A program made the position numbers and the translations under genes. The notes beneath the pieces are model-generated. The model was not told the origin of the DNA. It was given only the letters and a program-made list of their open reading frames with translations, and searched no databases. From NCBI GenBank assembly GCA_039698035.1, contig JBDKSW010000014.1, positions 248,001-312,000 of the forward strand: a DNA stretch of 64,000 nucleotides, in the 5' to 3' direction. This document shows, piece by piece, positions 26,778-35,494 of the stretch (its first letter is position 1; every line of letters starts with the position of its first letter). This DNA is from JAJFUI01 sp039698035. GTDB taxonomy: Bacteria > Planctomycetota > Planctomycetia > Pirellulales > Thermoguttaceae.

Positions 26778-29054
26778 TCATCGGCCCACGGGCTGCAACG
26801 TCCCGTCGGCCAGCAGCACTCGCCGGCGACCCGCCGGTGCGGCAAAGTCGATGGTCGCCTGCCGGCTTGGCCCGCTGCCGCTCAGGGCAACGATCTGTCC
26901 CAGGCCAAACTCTTGGTGGAGCACCCAGAGGCCCTGGCTAAACGCCTCGGCGGCGGCCGGCGTCGGCGTGCCGCCCTGGGCCATCGCGGCGGCCGTCGTC
27001 AGGCGAATGCCGTTGAGGCCCATTGTCTCGCGGTTGCGCCGCGGTTCGGGCGCGGGTGCGGGCTCCTCCCACTCCTGTCTCTCCGGGGCGATCTGGCAGC
27101 CGTGTTCTTCGCCGTGGGGCGATTCGTCGCCCTCCTGACCGACAAGCTCGATCTCCATTTCCTCACGCGGCAATTCCATCAGGAAGGAGCTGGGAATCGT
27201 AAGCTTTCGCTGGCCGCGAAAGTCGCGGTATCGGGCCGTGCTGATCTGAAGCTCCTGCTGAGCGCGCGTGACGCCCACGAACATCAGACGCCGCTCCTCT
27301 TCGAGCTGATCCGGCTGATCGCGGCTGCGCTCGTGGGGAAGCACCCCCTCTTCGACCGCCGTCAAGAAGACCACGGGGAATTCAAGCCCCTTGGAAGCGT
27401 GCAGCGTCATCAGCGTCACGCGGTCGGCCTCCGTTTCCCAGGCGTCCGTATCGTTGACCAAGGACGTTTCTTCGAGGAACGCTTCGAGCTGGCCTGCCCC
27501 GCCATGACGCTCGTCAAAGTCGCGAGCCACGGTGAGCAACTCCTCGATGTTCGCCAGCCGCTGCAAGTCCTCTTCGTCCTCGGACTCACGCAACTGCTGC
27601 TGATAGCCGGTCTGACTGAGCACGAGACCCACGATCTCCTCGACGGGCCGCTCCACGCTGGCCGCGAGTCGGTCGAACAGGGCGGCGAACTTCGCCAGCA
27701 AGCTGGCCGGCCGACGCCCGATCGCCGGGATGTCGGTCGCGTGGCGCGTCGCTGCGAGGGCGCCCAGTCCGTGACCGGCGGCGTACTCCATAAGCCGGCC
27801 GACGGTCGTTTTGCCGATGCCGCGCGCCGGCGTATTGATGACCCGCGACAGGGCAACGCCGTCGTCCGGATTGCAGAGCAAGTGCAAGTAGGCCAGTATG
27901 TCCTTGATTTCCTTCCGTTGGAAGAATTCCAGGCCGTTGACCAGTTGATACGGGATGCCTTGCTGGCGAAAAGCAAACTCCAAGGCTCGGCTCAGCGCAT
28001 TGACGCGGTAGAAGACGGCGAAGTCGCGTGGCCGGCGGCGGCCCGAGTGAACGTCGGCGGCAATCCGAGCCGCGATCCCCTCGGCCTCGTCTTTCTGCGT
28101 GGCGTAGGTCACCAACCGGACCGGCGAGCCGGGGCCGTTACAGGTGAAGAGGTCCTTTTTTTTCCGCCGGCTGTTGTGTGCGATCAGCCGAGCCGCGACG
28201 GCCACAATGCGTTGCGTGCTGCGATAGTTTTGCTCCAGGCGGACCACGTGAACCGTCGGATAGTCCCGCTCGAACTCAAGAATGTTGTTTAAGTTGGCGC
28301 CGCGCCAGCCGTAGATCGATTGGTCCGGATCGCCCGTGACGGCCAGGTTCGGATAGTCGATCGACAGGGCCCGCGCGATGGCGTATTGCGCCAAGTTGGT
28401 GTCCTGGTACTCGTCCACGAGAACAAACCGATAGCGCTCGTCCAAGCTGGCGCGAACCTCCGGGTTGTCGCGCAGCAACGCAGCCACATGGAGGAGCAAG
28501 TCGTCGAAATCCGTGGCGTTGGAGGCGGCCAATTGGCGTTGGTAGGCCGGGTAGGCCTGCTGAATGACGGCGCCCAAGGCGTGGCCCAGCCGCGGCTGAT
28601 ACTGTTCCGGCAAAATCAAGTTATTCTTTGCCCAACTGATGCCCTTGGCGATCGCTTCGGGCGTGAACCGCTCCGAGGCAATCGACAGCCCGGCCAGCGA
28701 TTGTCGCAAGGCGCGAAGCGAGTCGTCGGTGTCGTAGATCGTGAAGTTTTCTCGCAGCCCGACGAACTGAGCGTATTTCCGCAACAACCGCGCGCAGAAG
28801 CGGTGGAACGTGCCGACCCAGACCGACGGTTCGCCGGCGAGCCGCTCAATCCGCGTGGCCATCTCGTTGGCCGCTTTATTGGTGAACGTCAGGGCGAGAA
28901 TCTGGCCGCCTGGCACGCCTTGCGAAAGAAGCCAGGCGACGCGATGCGTGACGACGCGAGTCTTGCCGCTGCCGGGCCCGGCAAGGATCAGCAGCGGTCC
29001 CTCGAAGTGGGTGACGGCCTCTCGCTGCGCCTCGGTCAGTCCTTCCAGTTCCAT
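26778..29054 (-). CDS. UvrD/PcrA-type ATP-dependent DNA helicase
   Basis: A 758-residue superfamily 1A helicase. Motifs in order: Q-motif LTEAQREAV near residue 5, Walker A AGPGSGKT near 30, GTFHRFCARLLR, VDEYQDTN (Walker B), GDPDQSIYGWRGA, LEQNYRST, LMTLHASKGLEFPVVF and FVGVTRAQQ. It unwinds DNA 3'-5' in repair and replication restart. The start at 29054 (MELEGLTEAQ) is chosen because the 120 upstream codons have no family similarity. The C-terminal tail ends with the FGLGQIVALSGSG and ATIDF elements of the PcrA-type RNA-polymerase-binding domain. PcrA or UvrD cannot be told apart from sequence alone. Convergent with ymdB, 16 bp apart. Confidence 0.93.
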   Translation of the reverse strand: MELEGLTEAQREAVTHFEGPLLILAGPGSGKTRVVTHRVAWLLSQGVPGGQILALTFTNKAANEMATRIERLAGEPSVWVGTFHRFCARLLRKYAQFVGLRENFTIYDTDDSLRALRQSLAGLSIASERFTPEAIAKGISWAKNNLILPEQYQPRLGHALGAVIQQAYPAYQRQLAASNATDFDDLLLHVAALLRDNPEVRASLDERYRFVLVDEYQDTNLAQYAIARALSIDYPNLAVTGDPDQSIYGWRGANLNNILEFERDYPTVHVVRLEQNYRSTQRIVAVAARLIAHNSRRKKKDLFTCNGPGSPVRLVTYATQKDEAEGIAARIAADVHSGRRRPRDFAVFYRVNALSRALEFAFRQQGIPYQLVNGLEFFQRKEIKDILAYLHLLCNPDDGVALSRVINTPARGIGKTTVGRLMEYAAGHGLGALAATRHATDIPAIGRRPASLLAKFAALFDRLAASVERPVEEIVGLVLSQTGYQQQLRESEDEEDLQRLANIEELLTVARDFDERHGGAGQLEAFLEETSLVNDTDAWETEADRVTLMTLHASKGLEFPVVFLTAVEEGVLPHERSRDQPDQLEEERRLMFVGVTRAQQELQISTARYRDFRGQRKLTIPSSFLMELPREEMEIELVGQEGDESPHGEEHGCQIAPERQEWEEPAPAPEPRRNRETMGLNGIRLTTAAAMAQGGTPTPAAAEAFSQGLWVLHQEFGLGQIVALSGSGPSRQATIDFAAPAGRRRVLLADGTLQPVGR

Positions 29055-29134
29055 GAGCGTAGTATAGCGGCTCTCGGTTGAGGCGGGAACCGAGAAGGGC
29101 GACCGCGCATTCCGACTCTTTGCCCACAAGCGAC

Positions 29135-30301
29135 TCAGGCACGCGGGGGCGTATCGCATGCGGCCGGCGCGTCGGCCATCGGCGCGGCATCGCCAGGCCT
29201 GCTGGAAAGCGTGAAGTGGAACTTGGTGCCTTGGCCAACAACCGAGCTGAGCCAGATGCGTCCGCCGTGCCGCTGGACGATCTTTTGGCAAATGGCCAGC
29301 CCAATTCCCGTGCCGGGATACGCGTGTCCATTGAGCCGCTGAAACGTCTGAAAAATGCGATCGAACTGGTCTTCGGCAATGCCGATCCCGTTGTCCTCGA
29401 CGGTGAATCGCCAACGGTCGGTCTCGGCGGCCGCCGCGACGCGTATCTTCGGAGGCTCCTTGCGGCGGAATTTGACGGCGTTGCCCAAGAGGTTCTGAAA
29501 GAGCTGCACGAGTTGCGTTCCGTCGCCGATGACAGTCGGCATTTGGCCGATCTCGATTTGCGCCTCGTGTTTCCGAATGAGGCCTTCGAGATTGGCCGTC
29601 GCTTCGACCAGAACCGACTGCATTTCCACTGGTTTGAGCGGCTCGCTGCGACAGCCGGCCCGGGAATATTGCAGCAGGTCGTCGATCAATCGGTTCATTC
29701 GATCCGCCGCACCGACGATTTGCCCAAAATATTCGTGGGCCGTCTCGTCAAGCTTCGTTCCGTACTCGTCGGCGATGACCTGGCAGTAGCCCGAGATCGT
29801 CAACAGCGGAGATCGCAGGTCGTGAGCGACCACCGAAGCGAACGTCTCCAGTTCGCTGTTGCTCCGGGCGAGCTCGGCCGTACGGCTGGCGACGGCCTTT
29901 TCCAAATCCAACGCGTAACGCCCGACCTGTTCGTGGCAAGCCCTGTGAACATTTCGCAAGAGCTCGCTGCGGTCCGTCAGCTTTTCGAGATAAGCGAACG
30001 CTCCAAGATTGAGCGCCTCCTTGATCGAGTCGTAAGAGCCGACGCCCGTGTAAATAATCACGCGGACGTAATCGTCGAAATCGCGGATCTGCTCCAGGAG
30101 TTGCGTTCCGCTCAGGTCGGGCAGCCGGTAATCGACCACCGCGACGTCGAAGTCACGCTGTTGCACGTGTTCGAGCGCCTCACAAGCGGATCCACAACCG
30201 ATGACCTGAAAGCCTTCGGTCCTAAGGAGATCGCAGACAAGGGTCAGCTCGCCGGGGTTGTCCTCGACGACAAGCACATGACAAAAACGATCCCTGGACA
30301 T
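29135..30301 (-). CDS. Hybrid protein: N-terminal receiver domain plus histidine kinase
   Basis: A 388-residue protein with an N-terminal response-regulator receiver domain (residues 1-120; acidic patch E13-D14, phospho-acceptor D57 in VVDYRLPD, T85, K107), then HisKA with ASVVAHDLRSPLL (phospho-acceptor H160), then an HATPase with LFQNLLGNAVKFR, DNGIGIAEDQFD and GTGIGLAICQKIV. No membrane segment or PAS domain is present, so it is cytosolic and receives its input as phosphate on the receiver from another kinase or phosphotransfer protein. Its partner regulator is not nearby. It lies 80 bp upstream of the helicase gene on the same strand. The upstream 266 bp (30302-30567) hold no gene I can support. 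Confidence 0.9.
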   Translation of the reverse strand: MSRDRFCHVLVVEDNPGELTLVCDLLRTEGFQVIGCGSACEALEHVQQRDFDVAVVDYRLPDLSGTQLLEQIRDFDDYVRVIIYTGVGSYDSIKEALNLGAFAYLEKLTDRSELLRNVHRACHEQVGRYALDLEKAVASRTAELARSNSELETFASVVAHDLRSPLLTISGYCQVIADEYGTKLDETAHEYFGQIVGAADRMNRLIDDLLQYSRAGCRSEPLKPVEMQSVLVEATANLEGLIRKHEAQIEIGQMPTVIGDGTQLVQLFQNLLGNAVKFRRKEPPKIRVAAAAETDRWRFTVEDNGIGIAEDQFDRIFQTFQRLNGHAYPGTGIGLAICQKIVQRHGGRIWLSSVVGQGTKFHFTLSSRPGDAAPMADAPAACDTPPRA

Positions 30302-30567
30302 CGTCGTTCCAACCCCTTCCCGATGCAGTTACCGTTGACGTGTTGCCTTGTGAATTCTTTCGGCAACCCCAAAATAACCACGGAGAGGTGTTCGAGCATA
30401 GCAAATTCGTAGCCCGGTGTCCAGCGTACTCGCCGGGGGGTAGCGCGGACCGACGGCCATGAACCACCGGGGCCCGATCGGCCTTCTGCCGGTTCATCAA
30501 AAGCGCGGAGAAACACAGGCCGGGGCCGTCCCTCGACGCCCGACGGGGCCGCCCGCATCAGAGACGG

Positions 30568-31206
30568 CTACGAGCGGCGGCTGGTCGCCCCGCCAGCCGG
30601 CCGTCTGCGGCGGCGCAGCTCCTCGGCAACGTCGGCCAGCTCGATGCCTTGCCCTCGCAAGAGGACAAAGAGGTGGTAGAGTACGTCGGCGACCTCCTCG
30701 ACGGTTCGCTGGCGTCCTTCTTCTCGTGCGGCCCGCACGACCTCCTCCGCCTCTTCGAGCACTTTGGCCCCGTAGGCCTCGACCCCGCCTTCCAAGAGCC
30801 GCTTTGTGTACGAGGCCTCGGCCTCGCTGCTGCCGCGGCGACGGATTGTCTCGGTCAGTTCGCCAAGCGTCTCGGGGCCGAGCTCTTCCGCGCCGAAGCA
30901 GGTTGGCTCGTTCGTATGGCAGGTCGGGCCATGCGGGATCGCGCGAACGAGGATCGTGTCGCCGTCGCAGTCCGAAGCGGCGGACACGAATTCGAGCGTA
31001 TGACCCGACGACTCGCCCTTTTCCCAGAGCCGGCCCTTCGAGCGGCTGAAGAACGTGACGCGGCCGTTCCGCTGCGTCTGCCGCAACGACTCTTCATTCA
31101 TGTAGCCCAGCATGAGCACCCGTGCCGTGTTCGCGTCCTGAACGATCGCCGGCAGCAGGCCGTCGGAACTCTTGCACCAATCGAGTTTAGAGAGGTCTTC
31201 AGTCAT
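30568..31206 (-). CDS. hisIE: Bifunctional phosphoribosyl-AMP cyclohydrolase / phosphoribosyl-ATP pyrophosphatase HisIE
   Basis: 212 residues covering steps two and three of histidine synthesis. The N-terminal HisI domain has LMLGYMNEESL, RSKGRLWEKGESSGH and the metal-binding DCDGDTILV and CHTNEPTCF elements. The C-terminal HisE domain has YTKRLLEGG, KVLEEAEEVVRAA and EVADVLYHLFVLL. The ATG at 31206 is preferred over an in-frame TTG at 31230. It is the last gene of the his operon, 32 bp after hisAF. Confidence 0.95.
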   Translation of the reverse strand: MTEDLSKLDWCKSSDGLLPAIVQDANTARVLMLGYMNEESLRQTQRNGRVTFFSRSKGRLWEKGESSGHTLEFVSAASDCDGDTILVRAIPHGPTCHTNEPTCFGAEELGPETLGELTETIRRRGSSEAEASYTKRLLEGGVEAYGAKVLEEAEEVVRAAREEGRQRTVEEVADVLYHLFVLLRGQGIELADVAEELRRRRRPAGGATSRRS

Positions 31207-31238
31207 CGGAGTGTTCGCCGTTGTTGGCAATCTTCTTG

Positions 31239-32762
31239 TCAGAGTTCAAGTCTCGTTGGCAATCCGGCTTTTTGCAGCGCCCGCTTCACATCGCCGACGG
31301 AGAAAACGCCGAAGTGAAACACGCTGGCGGCCAGCACGGCGTCAGCCTGGCCCAGCCGCACGGCGTCGACGAACGACTCGAGCGAGCCGGCCCCGCCAGA
31401 GGCAATCAGCGGCGCTGCGGCCACCTGTTTGATTCGGGCAAGCAACTCGGTATCGAAGCCAGCCGCCGTGCCATCGCGATCGTGCGAGGTGACCAACAGT
31501 TCGCCCGCGCCGCGTCGCACGGCCTCTTGGGCCCAGGCGATGGCATCCACGCCCGTTTCGTCGCGACCGCCGCGAACGAGAACCGTCCAGCCGTTGCCTT
31601 TCCGCCGCGCGTCGATCGCGCAGACCGTGTTGGCCGTCCCAAGCTGCTGGGCCATGTCCTCCAGCAACGCCGGTCTTTTCACGGCGGCCGAGTTGACCGC
31701 CACCTTGTCCGCGCCGGCTTCCAACAGCCGACGGGCGTCCTCGACGCTTCGAACGCCGCCGCCAATGGTAAATGGCACGTTCACCGCGTCGGCCACCCGC
31801 GCAACCAACGCGACGGCCGACTGCCGGGCGTCCGACGTGGCCGTAATATCGAGAAACACCAGCTCGTCGGCCCCTTCATCGCAATAGCGTTTGGCCAATT
31901 CGACCGGATCGCCCGCATCGCGGAGATTCTGGAAATTGGTTCCCTTCACGACGCGGCCGTCGGTCACGTCGAGGCACGGGATGATGCGGACGGCCAGCCC
32001 GGTTTTCGCTCTTTCGTCGCCGGAGCCGTCGCGCGGCGACGTTTCGCCGGCCGCCTCGACCAAGGACGTGAGATCGGTCGAACCGTCGAGCAACGCCCGG
32101 CCGACGACGACCGAGTCGCAGCCGGCGACCGTCAACGCCCGAATGTCCGCGGGACCACGCACGCCGCCGCTGGCCGTGATGCGCAGCTCGGGCACGCGCC
32201 GCTTCCACTCAGTGTACAGGTCCACGTTCGGACCGGCGCCGGCGCCGTCGCGGGAAATATCGGTCATGAGCGTCTGACGGATGCCCATCGCGTAGACCAG
32301 CCCCATCGCGTCGGCCAACGTGCGGCCGGTGCCCGTCCGCCAGCCGTGGGTCTTGACCTGCTGGTCCTGGACATCGAGCGCGGCGATGATGGCCGACGGA
32401 CCGAACAGATCGACGGCGGCCTGCGTCGCCCGAGCATCCGAAAACAGCATCGTGCCAACGACAACGGCCGACGCGCCCGCGTCCAGATGCCGCTGGATGG
32501 CCGCGAGGCTGCGAATGCCGCCGCCCACTTGGACTTCGATGCACTGCGAGAGCTGGGCGAGCAGTTGCAGGAAGCGACCGTCGTCGCGGCCGTCGCGCGC
32601 AGCCGAAAGGTTCACTAGGTGCAGTCGCACGGCGCCAAGTCGGCGATAGCGCTCGGCGATTGCGAGCGGATCGTCGCCGAAGTTGGTGACCCGCGCGAAA
32701 TCGCCTTGCACGAGTCGCACGACTCGACCGTCCAACACGTCGATGGCAGGGATAACTTGCAT
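31239..32762 (-). CDS. hisAF: Fused HisA-HisF: isomerase and cyclase of histidine synthesis
   Basis: One 507-residue chain holds two complete (beta/alpha)8 barrels. Residues 1-237 are HisA (ProFAR isomerase): VIPAIDVLDG with D8, GGGIRS, AALDV with D130, TDISRDG and SGGV. A hydrophilic linker (about 238-255) follows. Residues 256-507 are HisF (imidazole glycerol phosphate synthase cyclase): RIIPCLDVTDGRVVKG with D265, LDITATSDAR, TIGGGVRSVEDA, CAIDARRKGNG with D384, TSHDRDGTAAGFD and ASGGAGS. D265 and D384 match the catalytic D11 and D130 of Thermotoga HisF at a constant offset of 254. All catalytic residues are therefore present in both halves. HisH is encoded immediately upstream, 4 bp away. 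Confidence 0.95.
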   Translation of the reverse strand: MQVIPAIDVLDGRVVRLVQGDFARVTNFGDDPLAIAERYRRLGAVRLHLVNLSAARDGRDDGRFLQLLAQLSQCIEVQVGGGIRSLAAIQRHLDAGASAVVVGTMLFSDARATQAAVDLFGPSAIIAALDVQDQQVKTHGWRTGTGRTLADAMGLVYAMGIRQTLMTDISRDGAGAGPNVDLYTEWKRRVPELRITASGGVRGPADIRALTVAGCDSVVVGRALLDGSTDLTSLVEAAGETSPRDGSGDERAKTGLAVRIIPCLDVTDGRVVKGTNFQNLRDAGDPVELAKRYCDEGADELVFLDITATSDARQSAVALVARVADAVNVPFTIGGGVRSVEDARRLLEAGADKVAVNSAAVKRPALLEDMAQQLGTANTVCAIDARRKGNGWTVLVRGGRDETGVDAIAWAQEAVRRGAGELLVTSHDRDGTAAGFDTELLARIKQVAAAPLIASGGAGSLESFVDAVRLGQADAVLAASVFHFGVFSVGDVKRALQKAGLPTRLEL

Positions 32763-32766
32763 GGTG

Positions 32767-33393
32767 TCAGGCGAAGGACTCCGTTCGCCCGCAGGCAGAA
32801 GATGGGGCCGTCGGCAGGGCCGGCGATGTTGCCGAATGGCCGCACAGGGCCGCGAAAGATTGCAGGAACTGATCGCCGGTCGAACCGGACTTTTCGGGAT
32901 GCCATTGAACGCCAAAGTAATTCGCCTGACGAATGGCGGCGCAGAGGGTCGCCCCATGCTCGACGGTCATCGTCACGACGCGGCGGTCCTCGGGCACGCA
33001 AACGTAGCGATGAACGAAATAGGCGTACCGACCCGTGCTCAGCCTGTTCCAGCCGATGTGTGGGCTCATGACGCCGTCGGGCATCCGCCTGACCTGGCCG
33101 CGAACGATGCCGAGACACTCGGTTTGCCCCTCTTCGGAAAACTCCATCAGCAGTTGCATTCCAAGACACAGACCGAGAAACGGCTTGCGAAACGCCCGCA
33201 ACGGGTCGATAAGACCGCGCGATCGCAGGTCGTCCATGGCCGATCGGGCGGCGCCCGCGCCTGGAAAGACCAGCCCGTCGACGGTCGCCATCTCGTCGGC
33301 CGTTTCGACCGTCGCGGCCGAAATGCCGAGCCGCCGGATGGCCCGCGCGACGCTCCCCCAGTTGCCCGCGTTGTATCGCAAGATGCCGATCAT
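32767..33393 (-). CDS. hisH: Imidazole glycerol phosphate synthase glutaminase subunit HisH
   Basis: A 208-residue class I glutamine amidotransferase. Catalytic Cys76 is in FLGLCLGMQLL; His165 and Glu167 are in GVQWHPEKSG. It supplies ammonia from glutamine to the HisF barrel. The ATG at 33391-33393 overlaps the hisB stop as ATGA, indicating translational coupling, and its own stop is 4 bp before hisAF. The partner HisF is part of a HisA-HisF fusion, so the complex would also carry the isomerase. Confidence 0.95.
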   Translation of the reverse strand: MIGILRYNAGNWGSVARAIRRLGISAATVETADEMATVDGLVFPGAGAARSAMDDLRSRGLIDPLRAFRKPFLGLCLGMQLLMEFSEEGQTECLGIVRGQVRRMPDGVMSPHIGWNRLSTGRYAYFVHRYVCVPEDRRVVTMTVEHGATLCAAIRQANYFGVQWHPEKSGSTGDQFLQSFAALCGHSATSPALPTAPSSACGRTESFA

Positions 33394-34427
33394 AGCGAGC
33401 CTTTCGTGGACGGAACGCCTTGCTCGTGGGGGCAAAACCGGAACGCCTGGCGCAGGCAGCGGCCCAGGGCCTTGAACAGAGCCTCGATCTTGTGGTGGTC
33501 ATTCTCGCCGCGTCGCACGGTCATGTGCAGCGAGCAGCGAAGCGAATCGGCGAATGACCCGAAGAAATGCGAGACCAATTCCGTCGGCAGGTCGCCGACG
33601 CGCTCGCGTTGGAACGCGCCCTCGAAAACCAGACGCGGGCGGCCGGACAGATCGATGGCCACTTCGGCCAGCGACTCGTCCATGGGCAGCAGAAATCCGT
33701 AGCGCTCGATGCCTCGCTTGTCGCCGATGGCCTCGGCCAGCGCAGCGCCCAGGGACAGGCCCACGTCTTCGACCGTGTGATGCTCATCGACGGACAGGTC
33801 GCCGTCCGCGCGGAGCGTCAGGTCCATCAGGGCGTGACGCCCCAGCAACTCCAACATGTGGTCGAGAAAACCCAGGCCGGTGGCGATCTCCGTCCGCCCG
33901 CTGCCATCGACGTTCAGAAACACCGCGATATCCGTTTCGCGGGTCTTTCGTCGCAAGGACGCGAATCGCGGGAAACGCCCGTTCGTCTCCATCTTCACGC
34001 ACGGGATGCCCAGGTTTTCGGCAAACCGTTGATCCGTCTCCCGATCGCCAATCACCAGCGACGCGGCGCGATCGACGGACGTCCGCTTTAGAAAATCGTC
34101 GACCAACGCCGTTTTCGGCTTGCGACACACGCATTCGTCCGCCGGGCGGTGCGGGCAGATGAAGGTCTCGGCGAACTTGATGCCATGCTCACCCAACTGA
34201 CGCACCAACTCCGCCTGGGGCGCCTCGAAGGCCTCTCTCGGAAAGGCCGGCGTGCCAAGGCCGTCCTGGTTGCTGACCATCACGAGCGTGTAGCCGCGAC
34301 GCACGAGCGCTGCCAAACCCTCGAAAACGCCCGGCAGCACCCGGAACTTGGCAAGACTGTCAATCTGCTCCGTCTCGGGCGGTTCCCAGAGCAACGTCCC
34401 GTCGCGGTCAATCAGTGCAATGTTCAT
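33390..34427 (-). CDS. hisB: Bifunctional histidinol-phosphatase / imidazoleglycerol-phosphate dehydratase HisB
   Basis: 346 residues. The N-terminal HAD phosphatase has ALIDRDGTLLWEP (D7, D9), VSNQDGLG and the zinc-loop CPHRPADECVCRKPK. The C-terminal dehydratase has FLDHMLELLGRHALMDL, VDEHHTVEDVGLSLG and DHHKIEALFKALGR. This is the two-domain form best known from enterobacteria; the phosphatase supplies the histidinol-phosphatase step, so no separate HisN or HisJ is needed. The start at 34427 overlaps the hisC stop as ATGA. Confidence 0.95.
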   Translation of the reverse strand: MNIALIDRDGTLLWEPPETEQIDSLAKFRVLPGVFEGLAALVRRGYTLVMVSNQDGLGTPAFPREAFEAPQAELVRQLGEHGIKFAETFICPHRPADECVCRKPKTALVDDFLKRTSVDRAASLVIGDRETDQRFAENLGIPCVKMETNGRFPRFASLRRKTRETDIAVFLNVDGSGRTEIATGLGFLDHMLELLGRHALMDLTLRADGDLSVDEHHTVEDVGLSLGAALAEAIGDKRGIERYGFLLPMDESLAEVAIDLSGRPRLVFEGAFQRERVGDLPTELVSHFFGSFADSLRCSLHMTVRRGENDHHKIEALFKALGRCLRQAFRFCPHEQGVPSTKGSL

Positions 34428-35494
34428 GGCAGGAGTTGCCTCAGCGAGGAAAGGAGGAAGTCGTTGTGTTCGGGCAGCCCAACCGTGACGCGCAACAGGC
34501 CGTCCAATTGCGCTGAGCCATCGAACCGGCGAACGACCAGCGAGAACCGCTCGATCAACTCGTCGTACAATTGCTTGGCGACGACGCCGGCCGGCGGGCG
34601 AAGCAGGAAGAAGTTCGCCTTGCTGGGAAACACCTCGCAACCGAGCTGCCGGCATCCGGCCGCAAGCCGCGTGCGCTCGGCGATCAGGCCGCGAACGTTC
34701 CGCTCCATGATGTCGCGCTGGCTCCAGAGCGAACGGCCCACCGCCTGCGTCAGCACATTGACGTTGTACGGCGGCTTCATTCGCAACAGCACGTCGATGA
34801 CGGCCGGCTGGGCCAGGGCGTAACCCAGCCGAATTCCGGCCGCTGCGAACGCCTTGCTGAACGTTCGCAGCACGACCAAGTTCCGCACGCCGCGACGGAC
34901 GAATTCGATCGACGACGGAACGCCCTCGGCATCGGCAAACTCGCCATAGGCCTCGTCCACGGCCACCACGCCGGGAAATCGGGCCGCGAGTCGCTCGACA
35001 ACTCCCGGCTCGATCACCTGCCCGGTCGGATTGTTCGGTGAGCAAAGAAACACGAGGTCGGCATCGTCGAGCGCCGCCACAAGGGCATCGCCGTCCAGTT
35101 TGAAGTCCGCCGTCAGCCGGGCAACGGACATGGCCGCGCCGTTCGAGGCCGCACTGACACGATACATGCCATACGACGGAGCGAGCGTCACGACGCGGCG
35201 GCCCGGCCGCACGAAACATCGTGCCAAAAGATCGATCAACTCGTCCGAGCCGTTGGCCATCATCGCCCGCGAGCGATCCAGGCCGTAAAACCCAGCCACG
35301 GCGTCACGCAGGCCGTCGGCCGTTGGGTCGGGATAGCGGTTCATCGGCGGCAGCGGACCGATCGCCGCCGCACTGGCGGCCGGCGACTCGTTGGCGTCCA
35401 TGAACAACCACTGGTCACCCTTCCGTACGGAGCGGGCGGACTGGTACGGCTTCAACGACGCGACATGGGACGGCAATGGATTCATCGTAGTCAT
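34424..35494 (-). CDS. hisC: Histidinol-phosphate aminotransferase HisC
   Basis: A 356-residue PLP-dependent class I/II aminotransferase: LFMDANESP near the N-terminus, NGSDELIDLLARCF, CSPNNPTGQ, VDEAYGEF and RTFSKAFAAAGIRLGY with the Schiff-base lysine. It converts imidazole-acetol phosphate to histidinol phosphate. The frame is open upstream into hisD, but the ATG at 35492-35494 overlaps the hisD stop as ATGA and fits the family N-terminus. Confidence 0.95.
   Translation of the reverse strand: MTTMNPLPSHVASLKPYQSARSVRKGDQWLFMDANESPAASAAAIGPLPPMNRYPDPTADGLRDAVAGFYGLDRSRAMMANGSDELIDLLARCFVRPGRRVVTLAPSYGMYRVSAASNGAAMSVARLTADFKLDGDALVAALDDADLVFLCSPNNPTGQVIEPGVVERLAARFPGVVAVDEAYGEFADAEGVPSSIEFVRRGVRNLVVLRTFSKAFAAAGIRLGYALAQPAVIDVLLRMKPPYNVNVLTQAVGRSLWSQRDIMERNVRGLIAERTRLAAGCRQLGCEVFPSKANFFLLRPPAGVVAKQLYDELIERFSLVVRRFDGSAQLDGLLRVTVGLPEHNDFLLSSLRQLLP

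Noticed and set aside
33390..35219. A 609-codon version of HisB and the long upstream extensions of HisC, HisA-HisF, TilS and UvrD
   Set aside because: The extra N-terminal parts overlap upstream genes and have no family similarity; internal ATGs at ATGA overlaps or next to conserved N-termini are the real starts.
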